Below are positions 7,852-15,037 of a stretch of 28,558 bases of DNA, piece by piece. Source of the DNA: Nitrososphaera sp. (GTDB taxonomy: Archaea > Thermoproteota > Nitrososphaeria > Nitrososphaerales > Nitrososphaeraceae); contig JAKEIF010000001.1 in NCBI GenBank assembly GCA_022545875.1, forward strand, positions 1 through 28,558. The letters run 5' to 3'. Both the position numbers and the translations under genes were made by a program. How positions within the stretch are numbered: position 1 is the first letter of the stretch; each line of letters starts with the position of its first letter. The notes under the pieces were generated by a model. That model did not search any database. It was given only the letters and a program-made list of their open reading frames with translations, and had not been told where the DNA came from.

Positions 7852-9000
7852 ATGGGAAAAAGAATTCTGATTCTAGGTGCGGGATTTGGAGGACTTGCGG
7901 CCGCCAACATGCTCCGAAAGAACCTTTCAGCCGAGCACCGCGTTATCGTTCTTGACCAGAAAAGCTGGTTCATGATGGGTCTTGTCAAGCTCTGGATTCT
8001 CGAAGGATCCAGAAGGCTGGAAGAATCCCAGACACCGCTTGCTGGGCTCAACGCCAAGGGGATAGAGTACCTTAATGACGAAGTGACCCGGATAGACACG
8101 GCCGCAGGCATCGTCGAGGCAAGAAATCATGGCCGGATTGAATATGATTACCTGATAGTGGCGCTGGGCGCCGAGCTAGTCCCAGACAGGATCCCCGAAT
8201 TTGTAGATAACGGCCATAACCTTTACGATCCCATTCAAGTACCAAAGATCAGGCAGCGGCTTCTTTCCATGAATGGCGGCAAAGTGGCTATCGCCATAAT
8301 GGGAATGCCATACAAGTGTCCACCTGCGCCATACGAAGCATCGATAATCATAAGCAATATTTTTGCAAAGAGCGGCGCGAGTGAATCAGCCAAGATCGAT
8401 GTCTATTGCCCTGCTCCAGTAGCAATGCCTGTCGCTGGTCCTCAGGTGAGCTCTGTTGTAGTCGACACAATTTCAAAGCATGGAATCCGCTTTAACGCAT
8501 CACACAAGCTGAAATCTGTGTCAGACAGGCGGCTTGAATTTGAAAACGGAGCCGTTGCGGACTATGACCTACTGATAGGAATCCCTCCACACAGGGCACC
8601 AGAAGTCGTCAGGAAATGCGGGCTAACAGCTGGCGCTGACTGGGTTTCCATCTACAAGCACACAATGAGAACTGCGGCCAAGAACGTATTTGCGGTAGGC
8701 GACGTCACAGAGATCAAGGTGGGTACGCTTGCCATGCCCAAGGCAGGCATCTTTGCAGAAGAGCAGGCAAAAGTCGTGGCACAGCAGATAATGGACGAGA
8801 TCGGAGCGAAGCCAACAGCTGCGTCATTTTCTGGGGAGGGCTACTGCTTCATGGAGGTTGGCGACGGCCAGGCGGGCTATCTTGCGGCTGACTTTTACAA
8901 CCAGGCCGGGCCCGTGGTCAGACTCGATGCTCCTTCCAAGGAAAACTATGAGAAAAAACAGGAATTTGAGCGCACAAGAATCAAAGAGTGGCTACTCTAG
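7852..9000 (+). CDS. FAD-dependent pyridine-nucleotide-disulfide oxidoreductase, sulfide:quinone reductase-like
   Basis: A 382-residue flavoprotein. The N-terminal Rossmann motif is ILGAGFGG at about 8-15. A second binding motif lies near YDYLIVALGAE, and the FAD-closing motif FAVGDVTEIKV is near residue 285. The segment MPYKCPPAPYEA places a Cys (about 156) where sulfide:quinone reductases and flavocytochrome c sulfide dehydrogenases carry a redox Cys. Full SQRs use two or three conserved cysteines, and I cannot confirm the others (candidates are in YCPAP, RKCG and GYCF), so the substrate may differ. ATG 7852 is preferred to GTG 7837 by promoter spacing. The end overlaps the convergent membrane protein gene by nine bases. 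Confidence 0.85.
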   Translation: MGKRILILGAGFGGLAAANMLRKNLSAEHRVIVLDQKSWFMMGLVKLWILEGSRRLEESQTPLAGLNAKGIEYLNDEVTRIDTAAGIVEARNHGRIEYDYLIVALGAELVPDRIPEFVDNGHNLYDPIQVPKIRQRLLSMNGGKVAIAIMGMPYKCPPAPYEASIIISNIFAKSGASESAKIDVYCPAPVAMPVAGPQVSSVVVDTISKHGIRFNASHKLKSVSDRRLEFENGAVADYDLLIGIPPHRAPEVVRKCGLTAGADWVSIYKHTMRTAAKNVFAVGDVTEIKVGTLAMPKAGIFAEEQAKVVAQQIMDEIGAKPTAASFSGEGYCFMEVGDGQAGYLAADFYNQAGPVVRLDAPSKENYEKKQEFERTRIKEWLL

Positions 9001-9546
9001 CTTTTCCTTTTTCGGCTTGCTCATCGTATAGAACCCATGCGCTGAAATCAGAAATGCTGCAAGTGACATCTTGGTCGCAAATACCAGGTTCCACGGCGTC
9101 TTTGGGTTTGGATATGAAACGTTCAGGTCATCAAAATCAATTATTCCCTGTATCGCATCGGCAGTGATAAGGGAATTCCATACGATAAAGTTGTAAACAA
9201 ATTCGTACAGCGCCACTATGGCTATTGCCAGAACTGTCAGCTGGAGAACGGCCTTGAGCGATTTTGGTATGTTGCTTACCGCGTCTCCCCCGAGCTTTAC
9301 AACGCAATACCAGCCCATGACTGACGCAATCATCAGATACGTGACCAGCTTTGCCAGACCAGGGAATGGAAACTCGGTCTCTACAAGGACTTCCCCAATG
9401 ACGACCCTTCCAGTCAGCATGTATTCGTTGAGGCTGACATAAAGCGAATAAAGGGTGACAGCTGCCATGATAAAAGAGCAAAAGTAAAAGACGCCCAGGT
9501 AAATTTTCCTCTCGGTGCGTGGGTCTCTTTCTACGCTAGTGCGCAC
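8992..9546 (-). CDS. Four-span membrane protein, function unknown
   Basis: A 184-residue protein starting at GTG 9546, with a TATA-like ATCATATATC centred 25 bases upstream. Four hydrophobic spans are visible: about 16-37 (YLGVFYFCSFIMAAVTLYSLYV, N-terminus inside), 62-84, 97-117 and 150-170. The loop between spans three and four (about 118-148) is acidic and probably faces outward. It ends in a strongly basic tail (KPKKEKLE). No cofactor ligand pattern or family is recognised. It may be co-regulated with the convergent flavoprotein, but that is only proximity. Confidence 0.75.
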   Translation of the reverse strand: MRTSVERDPRTERKIYLGVFYFCSFIMAAVTLYSLYVSLNEYMLTGRVVIGEVLVETEFPFPGLAKLVTYLMIASVMGWYCVVKLGGDAVSNIPKSLKAVLQLTVLAIAIVALYEFVYNFIVWNSLITADAIQGIIDFDDLNVSYPNPKTPWNLVFATKMSLAAFLISAHGFYTMSKPKKEKLE

Positions 9547-9563
9547 GCCATATGTGAAATAGC

Positions 9564-9577
9564 ATTCCTGATATATG
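9564..9577 (-). promoter_or_regulatory. TATA-like box of the four-span membrane protein gene
   Basis: On the minus strand AATCATATATCAGG is centred about 25 bases before GTG 9546, which supports that start. It lies between this gene and the 3' end of polX. Confidence 0.45.
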
Positions 9578-9579
9578 AT

Positions 9580-11304
9580 TTACTTCAAGGCATTGAGAAG
9601 TTTCTCGGCCGGGAGGGTGTTGAGAACGTCATTCGCTGTAGCCCAGCCCCGCCTTGCCTGAGCAATCCCAAAGACAAGGTAAGCGAAATGCACCGGGTGG
9701 TGCGCGTCAGAATCTATTGTCAGCTTGACCCCTTTCTGCACTGCCATCCTGGCATATTCGTCTTTTAGGTCCAGCCTGTCATAGTGCGCGTCTATCTCTA
9801 GGGCGGTGCGGGTGTCAAGGGCAACATCTATCACCTTTTCAATGTCAACAGGGTAGCCCTCGCGCTTATTGATAAGTCTCCCTGTCGGGTGGAAAAGAAT
9901 GTCCACACTTGGATTTCTTGCAGCTTTTACAAGCCTCTCTGTCTGAACTTCAATCGGCAGTGAGAAATTCGAGTGTATTGCCGCGCCGACGATGTCGAGC
10001 TTGTCCAGCACATTGCTCGCTATGTCAAGGCTGCCGTCTTTCATGATGTTGACTTCTGCTGAAGAAAGGACGCGCATACCGTCAAGCGAGTCGCTTAGCG
10101 CACCCGCCTTGCTTGCCTGGTCAAGCAGCTCTTCTTCGTCTAGCCCGCCTGCAAGGGCTAGGCTCTTTGTATGATCAGTGATGGCAATATACTCAAGCCC
10201 AAATTCCTTGGCGGCTGCCGCCATCTGCTCCATGCTCGCCGTGCCGTCGCTTCTCTCGGTATGCACCTGAAGGTCGCCCTTCAGGCTTCCATACTCTATC
10301 AGCTTGGGGATTTTTTTCTGCACGGCAAGCTCTATCTCGCCTCTATCTTCACGCATTTCAGGTGGTATCCACTGGAGGCCGAGCACTTCGTAGACCTGCT
10401 CTTCTGTTTCGCCCGCGATTTTTTTGTCGCCTTCATAGACTCCCCATTCATTCAGCCGCAGGCTTTTTGCAATAGCTATCCTGCGGAGCGCTACTGAATG
10501 CTCCTTGTTCCCGGTAAAATATTGCAATGCAGAACCCCAGCTCTCCGGCGGAACGACGAGGAGATCTGCATCGATGCCTCCGGCGAGCTTTACAAACGCC
10601 TTCGCCGGCCCTCTTGCAATGACCTCGTCGACCTCTGCCATCTTGACGAAAAAATCTAACGCCACCTCGGGGCTATCCGATGACACCAGGTAGTCAATGT
10701 CTCCAATGGTCTCCCTCATTCTGCGCACCGAGCCTGCAGCAACAGCCTGCTTGACTCCTGCCAATTTCAAGAGCCGGGCTTCTATCTGCTTCACGAGCGG
10801 ATAGACTTCACCAATTATCCTCCTGCCCTTGCCCCTGCGAAAGAACTCTATCCTTTTGAGCATGTCCTTCTCTTTCCGCTCGGTAAAGCCCGGTACGCCC
10901 CGGAGCCGTCCTTCTGCGACAGAGCGCTCCAGACCCGCCAGATCCGTTATCTGCAACTTATCATAGAGGACCTTGATCGTCTTTGGCCCGAGCCCTTCTA
11001 TTCCTTGCAGCTCGGCTGTGTTTATCGGGATCCTTGCCTTGAGCTCTTCAAGCTGGCCAATTCTGCCTTCTCTGATAAACTGTTCAATCTTTGCTGCAAT
11101 CGCCCTGCCTATCGAAGGGATCTGCAACAGGGTATTGATTCCTCCTTTAGCGTACAGCTCCGAGACGTTCTCGGTCCAACTTGCAATAGTATCAGCTGCT
11201 TTGTAATATGCCCTGGCCTTGAACTGCACATTGTCGCCTCCCTCGACTTCGACAAGGAAGCCGAGCTCCCGCAGCGCCCTGGAAATCTCTGAGTTCTTTG
11301 CCAA
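9580..11304 (-). CDS. polX: DNA polymerase X family protein with C-terminal PHP phosphoesterase domain
   Basis: A 574-residue repair polymerase, full length for prokaryotic PolX. Residues 1-150 hold the helical 8-kDa-like and helix-hairpin-helix parts (QIPSIGRAIAAKI, GIEGLGPKTIKVL). The nucleotidyltransferase core has AAGSVRR (189-195) followed by DIDYL (Asp202 and Asp204), and the third acid is Asp246 in DADLLVV. The PHP domain begins at DLQVHTERSDG (344-354) and continues with ITDH (375-378), HSNF, HPTGRL and IDSDAHH. PolX fills short gaps in base-excision repair, and the PHP domain supplies 3'-end processing activity. It starts at TTG 11304, directly after an in-frame TAG. No Ku or ligase neighbour is present. 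Confidence 0.95.
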   Translation of the reverse strand: MAKNSEISRALRELGFLVEVEGGDNVQFKARAYYKAADTIASWTENVSELYAKGGINTLLQIPSIGRAIAAKIEQFIREGRIGQLEELKARIPINTAELQGIEGLGPKTIKVLYDKLQITDLAGLERSVAEGRLRGVPGFTERKEKDMLKRIEFFRRGKGRRIIGEVYPLVKQIEARLLKLAGVKQAVAAGSVRRMRETIGDIDYLVSSDSPEVALDFFVKMAEVDEVIARGPAKAFVKLAGGIDADLLVVPPESWGSALQYFTGNKEHSVALRRIAIAKSLRLNEWGVYEGDKKIAGETEEQVYEVLGLQWIPPEMREDRGEIELAVQKKIPKLIEYGSLKGDLQVHTERSDGTASMEQMAAAAKEFGLEYIAITDHTKSLALAGGLDEEELLDQASKAGALSDSLDGMRVLSSAEVNIMKDGSLDIASNVLDKLDIVGAAIHSNFSLPIEVQTERLVKAARNPSVDILFHPTGRLINKREGYPVDIEKVIDVALDTRTALEIDAHYDRLDLKDEYARMAVQKGVKLTIDSDAHHPVHFAYLVFGIAQARRGWATANDVLNTLPAEKLLNALK

Positions 11305-11328
11305 CTAGTCCAAACTGGGCTGCCCCGC

Positions 11329-11342
11329 TCTTAACGTTTATC
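11329..11342 (-). promoter_or_regulatory. TATA-like box of polX
   Basis: On the minus strand GATAAACGTTAAG is centred about 27-30 bases before the polX TTG at 11304, consistent with a leaderless transcript. Confidence 0.4.
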
Positions 11343-11375
11343 AGGCAGGCTCGACATAGGAGATCTGCACTATAA

Positions 11376-11416
11376 AGAACGGTGATGATGATGGCTTTCT
11401 AGCTCTGAGCCGTTCT
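11376..11416 (+). ncRNA. Possible C/D-box (kink-turn) RNA element
   Basis: A seven-base stem (AGAACGG at 11376-11382 with CCGTTCT at 11410-11416) encloses TGATGA (11383-11388) and CTGA (11405-11408), the order of box C and box D in an L7Ae-binding kink-turn. Only 16 bases separate the boxes, and no C' or D' pair is seen, so it is shorter than usual archaeal C/D guide RNAs. A T-rich stretch (CTTTTCT) follows. It could be a minimal C/D RNA, an L7Ae-bound leader element or chance. The + orientation is inferred from box order. Confidence 0.3.
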
Positions 11417-11637
11417 CTTTTCTAATAAACGGAAAGTGGGGCTGGAAATGCCACACTGTGACAACCCACCTTCCAGGACGCAAGCATTTTGCGCCCTACA
11501 TCATGACGTTTGCCAAGAGGTTTTACCTTTCGTCTATTTTGATTTTGAAAAGTAAAACTGGGTTATGATAAAGCAATAGCGCTGCTGATACCCGGCTTGT
11601 AATGAGACTTTTATGATCTGCATCTGATTACTATGTG

Positions 11638-11647
11638 GCTTATATGA
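11638..11647 (+). promoter_or_regulatory. TATA-like box of the microprotein operon
   Basis: GCTTATATGA is centred about 28 bases upstream of ATG 11672. The spacing is that of a leaderless archaeal transcript and supports the reality of the small gene that follows. Confidence 0.45.
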
Positions 11648-11671
11648 GCAGCCTTAATCTTGCTCGCAGCC

Positions 11672-11812
11672 ATGAATTCAGCTGCAATGGAAATCTTTGA
11701 AGCGATTGCCTGGGTGGCACTTGGATTCGCGCCTACACTGGCAGCCATGGAGGCCGCATGGAAAATTAGCCGACGCAAGCTGGCTCCTATCGAGGTCGGC
11801 ATTCGCCGATGA
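11672..11812 (+). CDS. Single-span membrane microprotein (46 aa), first of a coupled pair
   Basis: A 46-residue frame from ATG 11672 to TGA 11812. A hydrophobic helix (about 7-29, EIFEAIAWVALGFAPTLAA) is followed by a basic stretch (WKISRRK) and a polar tail ending in RR, so the C-terminus should face the cytoplasm. A TATA box lies 28 bases before the ATG. The last codons overlap the next gene in an ATGA stop-start junction (11809-11812), which is typical of translationally coupled genes. An in-frame TTG at 11660 would add four residues. The family is unknown. Proteins of this size often assist membrane complexes, but no partner is visible here. Confidence 0.6.
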   Translation: MNSAAMEIFEAIAWVALGFAPTLAAMEAAWKISRRKLAPIEVGIRR

Positions 11813-11937
11813 GCCCGGATCTCTATTCCCTTGCAGGGATGGCAGCGATGGCCGCCATAGCGGGCGTAATTGGATTGCGGCTGGTGCGCGACGAAAGTGC
11901 GCTGCGCAGAAAGCGCGTATTGGCAGAAAAGCACTAA
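11809..11937 (+). CDS. Single-span membrane microprotein (42 aa), second of a coupled pair
   Basis: A 42-residue frame from ATG 11809 to TAA 11937, overlapping the previous stop by four bases. An Ala/Gly-rich hydrophobic helix (about 5-24, LYSLAGMAAMAAIAGVIGLR) is followed by a strongly basic tail (RLVRDE, then LRRKRVLAEKH). The design matches the preceding microprotein: a short N-terminus, one span and an Arg/Lys-rich cytoplasmic tail. A run of seven T follows the stop. Not recognised. The shared architecture, coupling and flanking signals support a real operon of two small membrane proteins. Confidence 0.58.
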   Translation: MSPDLYSLAGMAAMAAIAGVIGLRLVRDESALRRKRVLAEKH

Positions 11938-11946
11938 ATTTTTTTA
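11938..11946 (+). terminator. Poly-T terminator after the microprotein pair
   Basis: Seven consecutive T begin two bases after the TAA of the second microprotein. Archaeal RNA polymerase terminates at such T runs without needing a hairpin. Confidence 0.5.
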
Positions 11947-12026
11947 GACCTCTGCTTTGAAATTTTGCCAGATGGCGAAACTTTGTTGACCACAAGTACT
12001 GACTTGGCCTTTGAAATTATGAATTG

Positions 12027-12278
12027 ATGCAGGTTTTTGAGATCCACAAGTACAGGGGAGACGCATTCATGTACATTGTCGCAAGGACGAACAAGCACTC
12101 TGAAGAATACGTCAGAGACGACGTGGAAAAAATGAACAACATGCTAACACCTGAAATGAGAGGCGAAGGCATCCGGTATGTGTTTGCGCTTGGGACGATA
12201 GAAAGCATTACCAAAAGGACGGGCGACAGGACAAGGAAAAAGGACAAGAATTCAGAAGCCATCAACCTTCTTGCGTAG
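12027..12278 (+). CDS. Small hypothetical protein with basic C-terminus (83 aa)
   Basis: An 83-residue soluble protein from ATG 12027; the TTG immediately before it at 12024 is a less likely start. The N-terminal half alternates hydrophobic and polar residues as a small alpha/beta fold would (QVFEIHKYRGDAFMYIVA). The C-terminal third is highly basic (TKRTGDRTRKKDKN), suggesting nucleic-acid or ribosome contact, but no known domain is seen. It converges with the membrane-anchored protein gene at 12331. Confidence 0.68.
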   Translation: MQVFEIHKYRGDAFMYIVARTNKHSEEYVRDDVEKMNNMLTPEMRGEGIRYVFALGTIESITKRTGDRTRKKDKNSEAINLLA

Positions 12279-12330
12279 GCTGATGACTTTTCCCAAATCT
12301 TTATTGGAATTTCAGCCAGATTAGGCACGC

Positions 12331-12906
12331 TCATACCACTTTGAAATTATATGTGTGAACAAGGCTGATTGGCTGAGGACTAAGAAGCATCTCACGAGTA
12401 AGCGCAATATATCGCAGCTGGTATTCGCCTGGCTCGCCAGCTATCCAAGAGGACTGTACGGTGAATGTCTGGTCTGAACTTATCGTGGTATTCTGCCATG
12501 ACAAGAATTGAGCAAGTCCTGACCAATCTCTTACTTCAAATAAGAAAACCATTGGGTGACGCTTGATATCGCACATCCCTTTTGCCGAAACTTCCAAGAC
12601 AACCTGCGAACCTTGGTTTGTTTCTTTGATTATTTCGCCATCTAGGTTCCTAATGAGAGGTTCGCCTGAATCTATCTTGAAAAACTGACAATCGGCTTGA
12701 TTCTCTAATTCGGATTGGGCAATAGGCATAGATGTTGAGTCTGAGGTGTGGGGGATCAAGCTATGTAGTGCCGTTGCACCAAACGCGAGAATTGCTACGA
12801 AAATACTCCCAGCAGGATTCACGTTAGAAAAGAGACGGAAGGACGGTCCGATCTGAAATACATTCTGCTTGGATTCGCCATCCGAATTCGTCCAGCGTGC
12901 ATACAA
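12331..12906 (-). CDS. Membrane-anchored extracytoplasmic protein, unknown
   Basis: A 191-residue protein with one hydrophobic span near residues 32-52 (GSIFVAILAFGATALHSLI), followed by a soluble domain of about 140 residues. The last ~100 residues look like a beta-sandwich (VVLEVSAKGMCD, FLFEVRDWSG, EPGEYQLRYIAL), similar in feel to the Ig-like domains of archaeal surface proteins. Two cysteines could form a disulfide. The TTG at 12906 gives the longest form; GTG 12822, just before the span, is an alternative. The gene is somewhat AT-richer than its neighbours. Function not recognised. Confidence 0.65.
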   Translation of the reverse strand: MYARWTNSDGESKQNVFQIGPSFRLFSNVNPAGSIFVAILAFGATALHSLIPHTSDSTSMPIAQSELENQADCQFFKIDSGEPLIRNLDGEIIKETNQGSQVVLEVSAKGMCDIKRHPMVFLFEVRDWSGLAQFLSWQNTTISSDQTFTVQSSWIAGEPGEYQLRYIALTREMLLSPQPISLVHTYNFKVV

Positions 12907-12916
12907 TTTTTATAGC
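12903..12916. promoter_or_regulatory. TATA-like box of the dCMP deaminase gene (divergent region)
   Basis: ATTTTTATAGC on the plus strand is centred about 27 bases before ATG 12938, which favours that start over the upstream in-frame ATG at 12869. Read on the other strand it is CTATAAAAATTG, which touches the TTG of the divergent gene. Confidence 0.45.
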
Positions 12917-12937
12917 AATTCCAACCGAGCTTGCATA

Positions 12938-13468
12938 ATGCAGAGGCCAGACTGGGACACTTATTTCATGTTGCAGGCAGAGATTGCCAAGCTTCGGTCA
13001 AACTGCCTGACCCGGCACATCGGAGCCGTGATCGTCAAAGACAACCGGCAGATAGCAACCGGATATAACGGAACTCCGCCTGGCATAAAGAACTGCTTTG
13101 AAGGCGGCTGCCCGCGCTGCATGGCAAGGGTGAGAGGCGAGGTAAAATCCGGCGAAGGCCTCGACAGGTGTCATTGTACTCACGCCGAAGCGAACGCGAT
13201 AATGCAGTGCGCCCTCTTTGGAAATGCGGGAAGCACGCGGGGCGCGACTCTCTATTCGACCTTTGCCCCTTGCATCGAATGCAGCAAGATGGCAATCAGC
13301 GTCGGGATAAAAAGAATAGTTGTGGTTGCCGATTACCCCGAAGACGGGACGCAACTTTTGAAGGAGGCAAAACTAGATCTGGTAAAGCTCAACCCCGATG
13401 CTCTGAGGCCGTGGCTTTCGGTTATTACTGCCGACCCAGAATCTTCCGCAAAGGCCGTGAGCAGCTAG
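12938..13468 (+). CDS. Deoxycytidylate (dCMP) deaminase family protein
   Basis: A 176-residue zinc enzyme of the ComEB/dCMP deaminase type, which converts dCMP to dUMP and so feeds dTMP synthesis. The zinc and catalytic site is complete: His82-Ala-Glu84 and PC-x-x-C (Cys112, Cys115). The family hallmark TGYNGTPPGIKNC (41-53) and a Cys-rich insertion (GGCPRCMAR, CHCTHAE) are also present. The start at ATG 12938 gives the usual N-terminus (RPDWDTYFM). The next gene begins at the base after the stop, so this is probably the first gene of a four-gene run. Confidence 0.92.
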   Translation: MQRPDWDTYFMLQAEIAKLRSNCLTRHIGAVIVKDNRQIATGYNGTPPGIKNCFEGGCPRCMARVRGEVKSGEGLDRCHCTHAEANAIMQCALFGNAGSTRGATLYSTFAPCIECSKMAISVGIKRIVVVADYPEDGTQLLKEAKLDLVKLNPDALRPWLSVITADPESSAKAVSS

Positions 13469-14155
13469 TTGGATGTCCACATCACCCAGTTTAACGTGCA
13501 GCTTTATTTCCGCACTCCCGTGCTCGATACGGACAAGCTAGACGCTACTTTCAGCCAGTCCGATGGATTTTCGGCAAGCTCGGCACCTGACAGCGCGGGC
13601 CACCCGATGCAAAATACGGTCACTTTTTTCAGGCAGGGCTTCCGGATTGGCGCGGTCCAGTCAAATGCCTTGCCGTTTAGGATACTGCAAGTCATGAGCT
13701 ACCCAAATGCAGTAAAAGAGCCTGTTTCAGAGACTCTGGCATGCCTGAATTTCGTGGCTGATTCGCTTCGGCAACACTTGGGAATTAGCTTGCAGGACGA
13801 AATCTATGCCGTACGTGTTGTTTATCATTCCATTGTAACCGGAAGCCATTTTCAGAGGATGTTGTCCCGGCTTAGTAGAATCGACTCTATTCCGTCTCTC
13901 GCTGGCAAGTATATCGGGCACAAGAACCCGATGGATGCCGTGCAGCTGACGTCAAGGACCGGGGATGAGCTGGTGCATGACTCTTGGAGCGACATGCGCA
14001 TCAGCCAATTCGATACAAACTCGTACGTCGTGACGATATTCAACGAGACCGGATCGCTTGGCGGAGCAACCGAGTTTATCACTAACGTAAATCAGTTTGT
14101 CGCAACCATGATGAAAGAGATGCAAGATGCAGCTGCGTCTGAATCGGCGCATTGA
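13469..14155 (+). CDS. Hypothetical protein (228 aa) in the deaminase cluster
   Basis: A 228-residue soluble protein starting at TTG 13469, the base right after the deaminase TAG. It has mixed alpha/beta composition and no membrane span. A Ser/Ala-rich loop (about 30-45) and an N-terminal strand (VHITQFNVQLYF) are visible. No known catalytic motif is found. It ends four bases into the next gene (TTGA overlap), so translation is probably coupled. I do not recognise the family; a role linked to nucleotide metabolism would be guesswork. Confidence 0.75.
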   Translation: MDVHITQFNVQLYFRTPVLDTDKLDATFSQSDGFSASSAPDSAGHPMQNTVTFFRQGFRIGAVQSNALPFRILQVMSYPNAVKEPVSETLACLNFVADSLRQHLGISLQDEIYAVRVVYHSIVTGSHFQRMLSRLSRIDSIPSLAGKYIGHKNPMDAVQLTSRTGDELVHDSWSDMRISQFDTNSYVVTIFNETGSLGGATEFITNVNQFVATMMKEMQDAAASESAH

Positions 14156-15018
14156 TTGCGGTACGCAATGCCACGCAAGGCGATAGAGACGATATCCTCA
14201 GCTTTTGCGCCAATACGTTTAGCTGGGGCGACTATATCGAGCAGGTCTGGGATCTTTGGCTGCATGACAGTCAAGGGAAATTGTTTGTAGCAGAAACCGA
14301 AGGCAAAAAGGTTGGGCTGGCGCATGTTGCAGCGTGTCCTGATTCAAAGGACACCTGGCTCGAAGGAGTCAGAGTACATCCGTCTCACAGGCGTTCAGGG
14401 CTTGCCTCCGCGCTCCTTGGCAGGATGTTAGAGTTTGGCGAGGAAAAAGGGGCAACTAGGGCGCTTGCCATCGTTGCCAAAAACAATGCGGCGTCGCAGA
14501 GGATGATGGAAAGAAACGGATTCTCGGCGATTTCAGAATGGGCCTACTACAGCACAGGGGACCGAATAGACAAGAGGTCTTCAAATGCAAGGCTTGCCTC
14601 CGCAGACGAACTCGACGCCATCTTGGAATATCTCGAAGCATCCAGGATCTATGAGTTGTCTGCGAAAACCTACGTCAAGGCATGGCACTGGTATGCGCTT
14701 GACCATGCATCGCTCAAGGCGCTTGTCAGCGAAGGCAGAGTCGTCATATCAGGGACTCCGGTGGCCGGCATGGCGGTGCTTAACAGGCGTGGCTACTGGA
14801 ACAGAAAAAACATTCTGCAAATAGTCTACCTTGACTCGCAGGACGAAAAGGTCCTGGGTAATCTCCTCGCGTTTGCCACAAACCTGTATCTGGATGAAAA
14901 ATACGAGAGGCTGCACGTTCTGTGCCAGCAGGACGAGAAAATGACCTCCATCATCGAGGGACTTGAAATTCAGGAATCCGAACAGTTCCTGCTCTACAGC
15001 AAAGTTTTAAACAGCTAA
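14152..15018 (+). CDS. GNAT-family N-acetyltransferase
   Basis: A 288-residue protein. The first ~140 residues are a GNAT domain: a strand with GLAHVAACPD, then WLEGVRVHPSHRRSGLASALL (about 64-84), where the Arg-Arg-Ser-Gly-Leu-Ala turn is the acetyl-CoA pyrophosphate loop. It is followed by ALAIVAKNNAASQRMMERNGF, the classic helix that closes the domain. The second half (about 150-288) resembles a degenerate second GNAT-like or accessory domain. It starts at TTG 14152, overlapping the upstream stop. The acceptor substrate is not predictable. Confidence 0.88.
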   Translation: MIAVRNATQGDRDDILSFCANTFSWGDYIEQVWDLWLHDSQGKLFVAETEGKKVGLAHVAACPDSKDTWLEGVRVHPSHRRSGLASALLGRMLEFGEEKGATRALAIVAKNNAASQRMMERNGFSAISEWAYYSTGDRIDKRSSNARLASADELDAILEYLEASRIYELSAKTYVKAWHWYALDHASLKALVSEGRVVISGTPVAGMAVLNRRGYWNRKNILQIVYLDSQDEKVLGNLLAFATNLYLDEKYERLHVLCQQDEKMTSIIEGLEIQESEQFLLYSKVLNS

Positions 15019-15037
15019 GCAATTCCGCACTCTGGAA

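Larger units (their letters stand above)
11305..11671. other. Intergenic stretch between polX and the microprotein pair
   Basis: The 367 bases hold the polX promoter and the C/D-box-like element. They also hold one short open frame (ATG 11448 to TAA 11555, 35 residues with three cysteines) that lacks a promoter or neighbour support, and the TATA box of the microprotein operon at 11639-11647. No tRNA, repeat or larger gene is visible. Confidence 0.5.

Noticed and set aside
11448..11555. A 35-codon frame with three cysteines between polX and the microprotein pair
   Set aside because: It has no TATA box at suitable distance, no neighbour in tight spacing and no recognisable fold, so chance is the better explanation.
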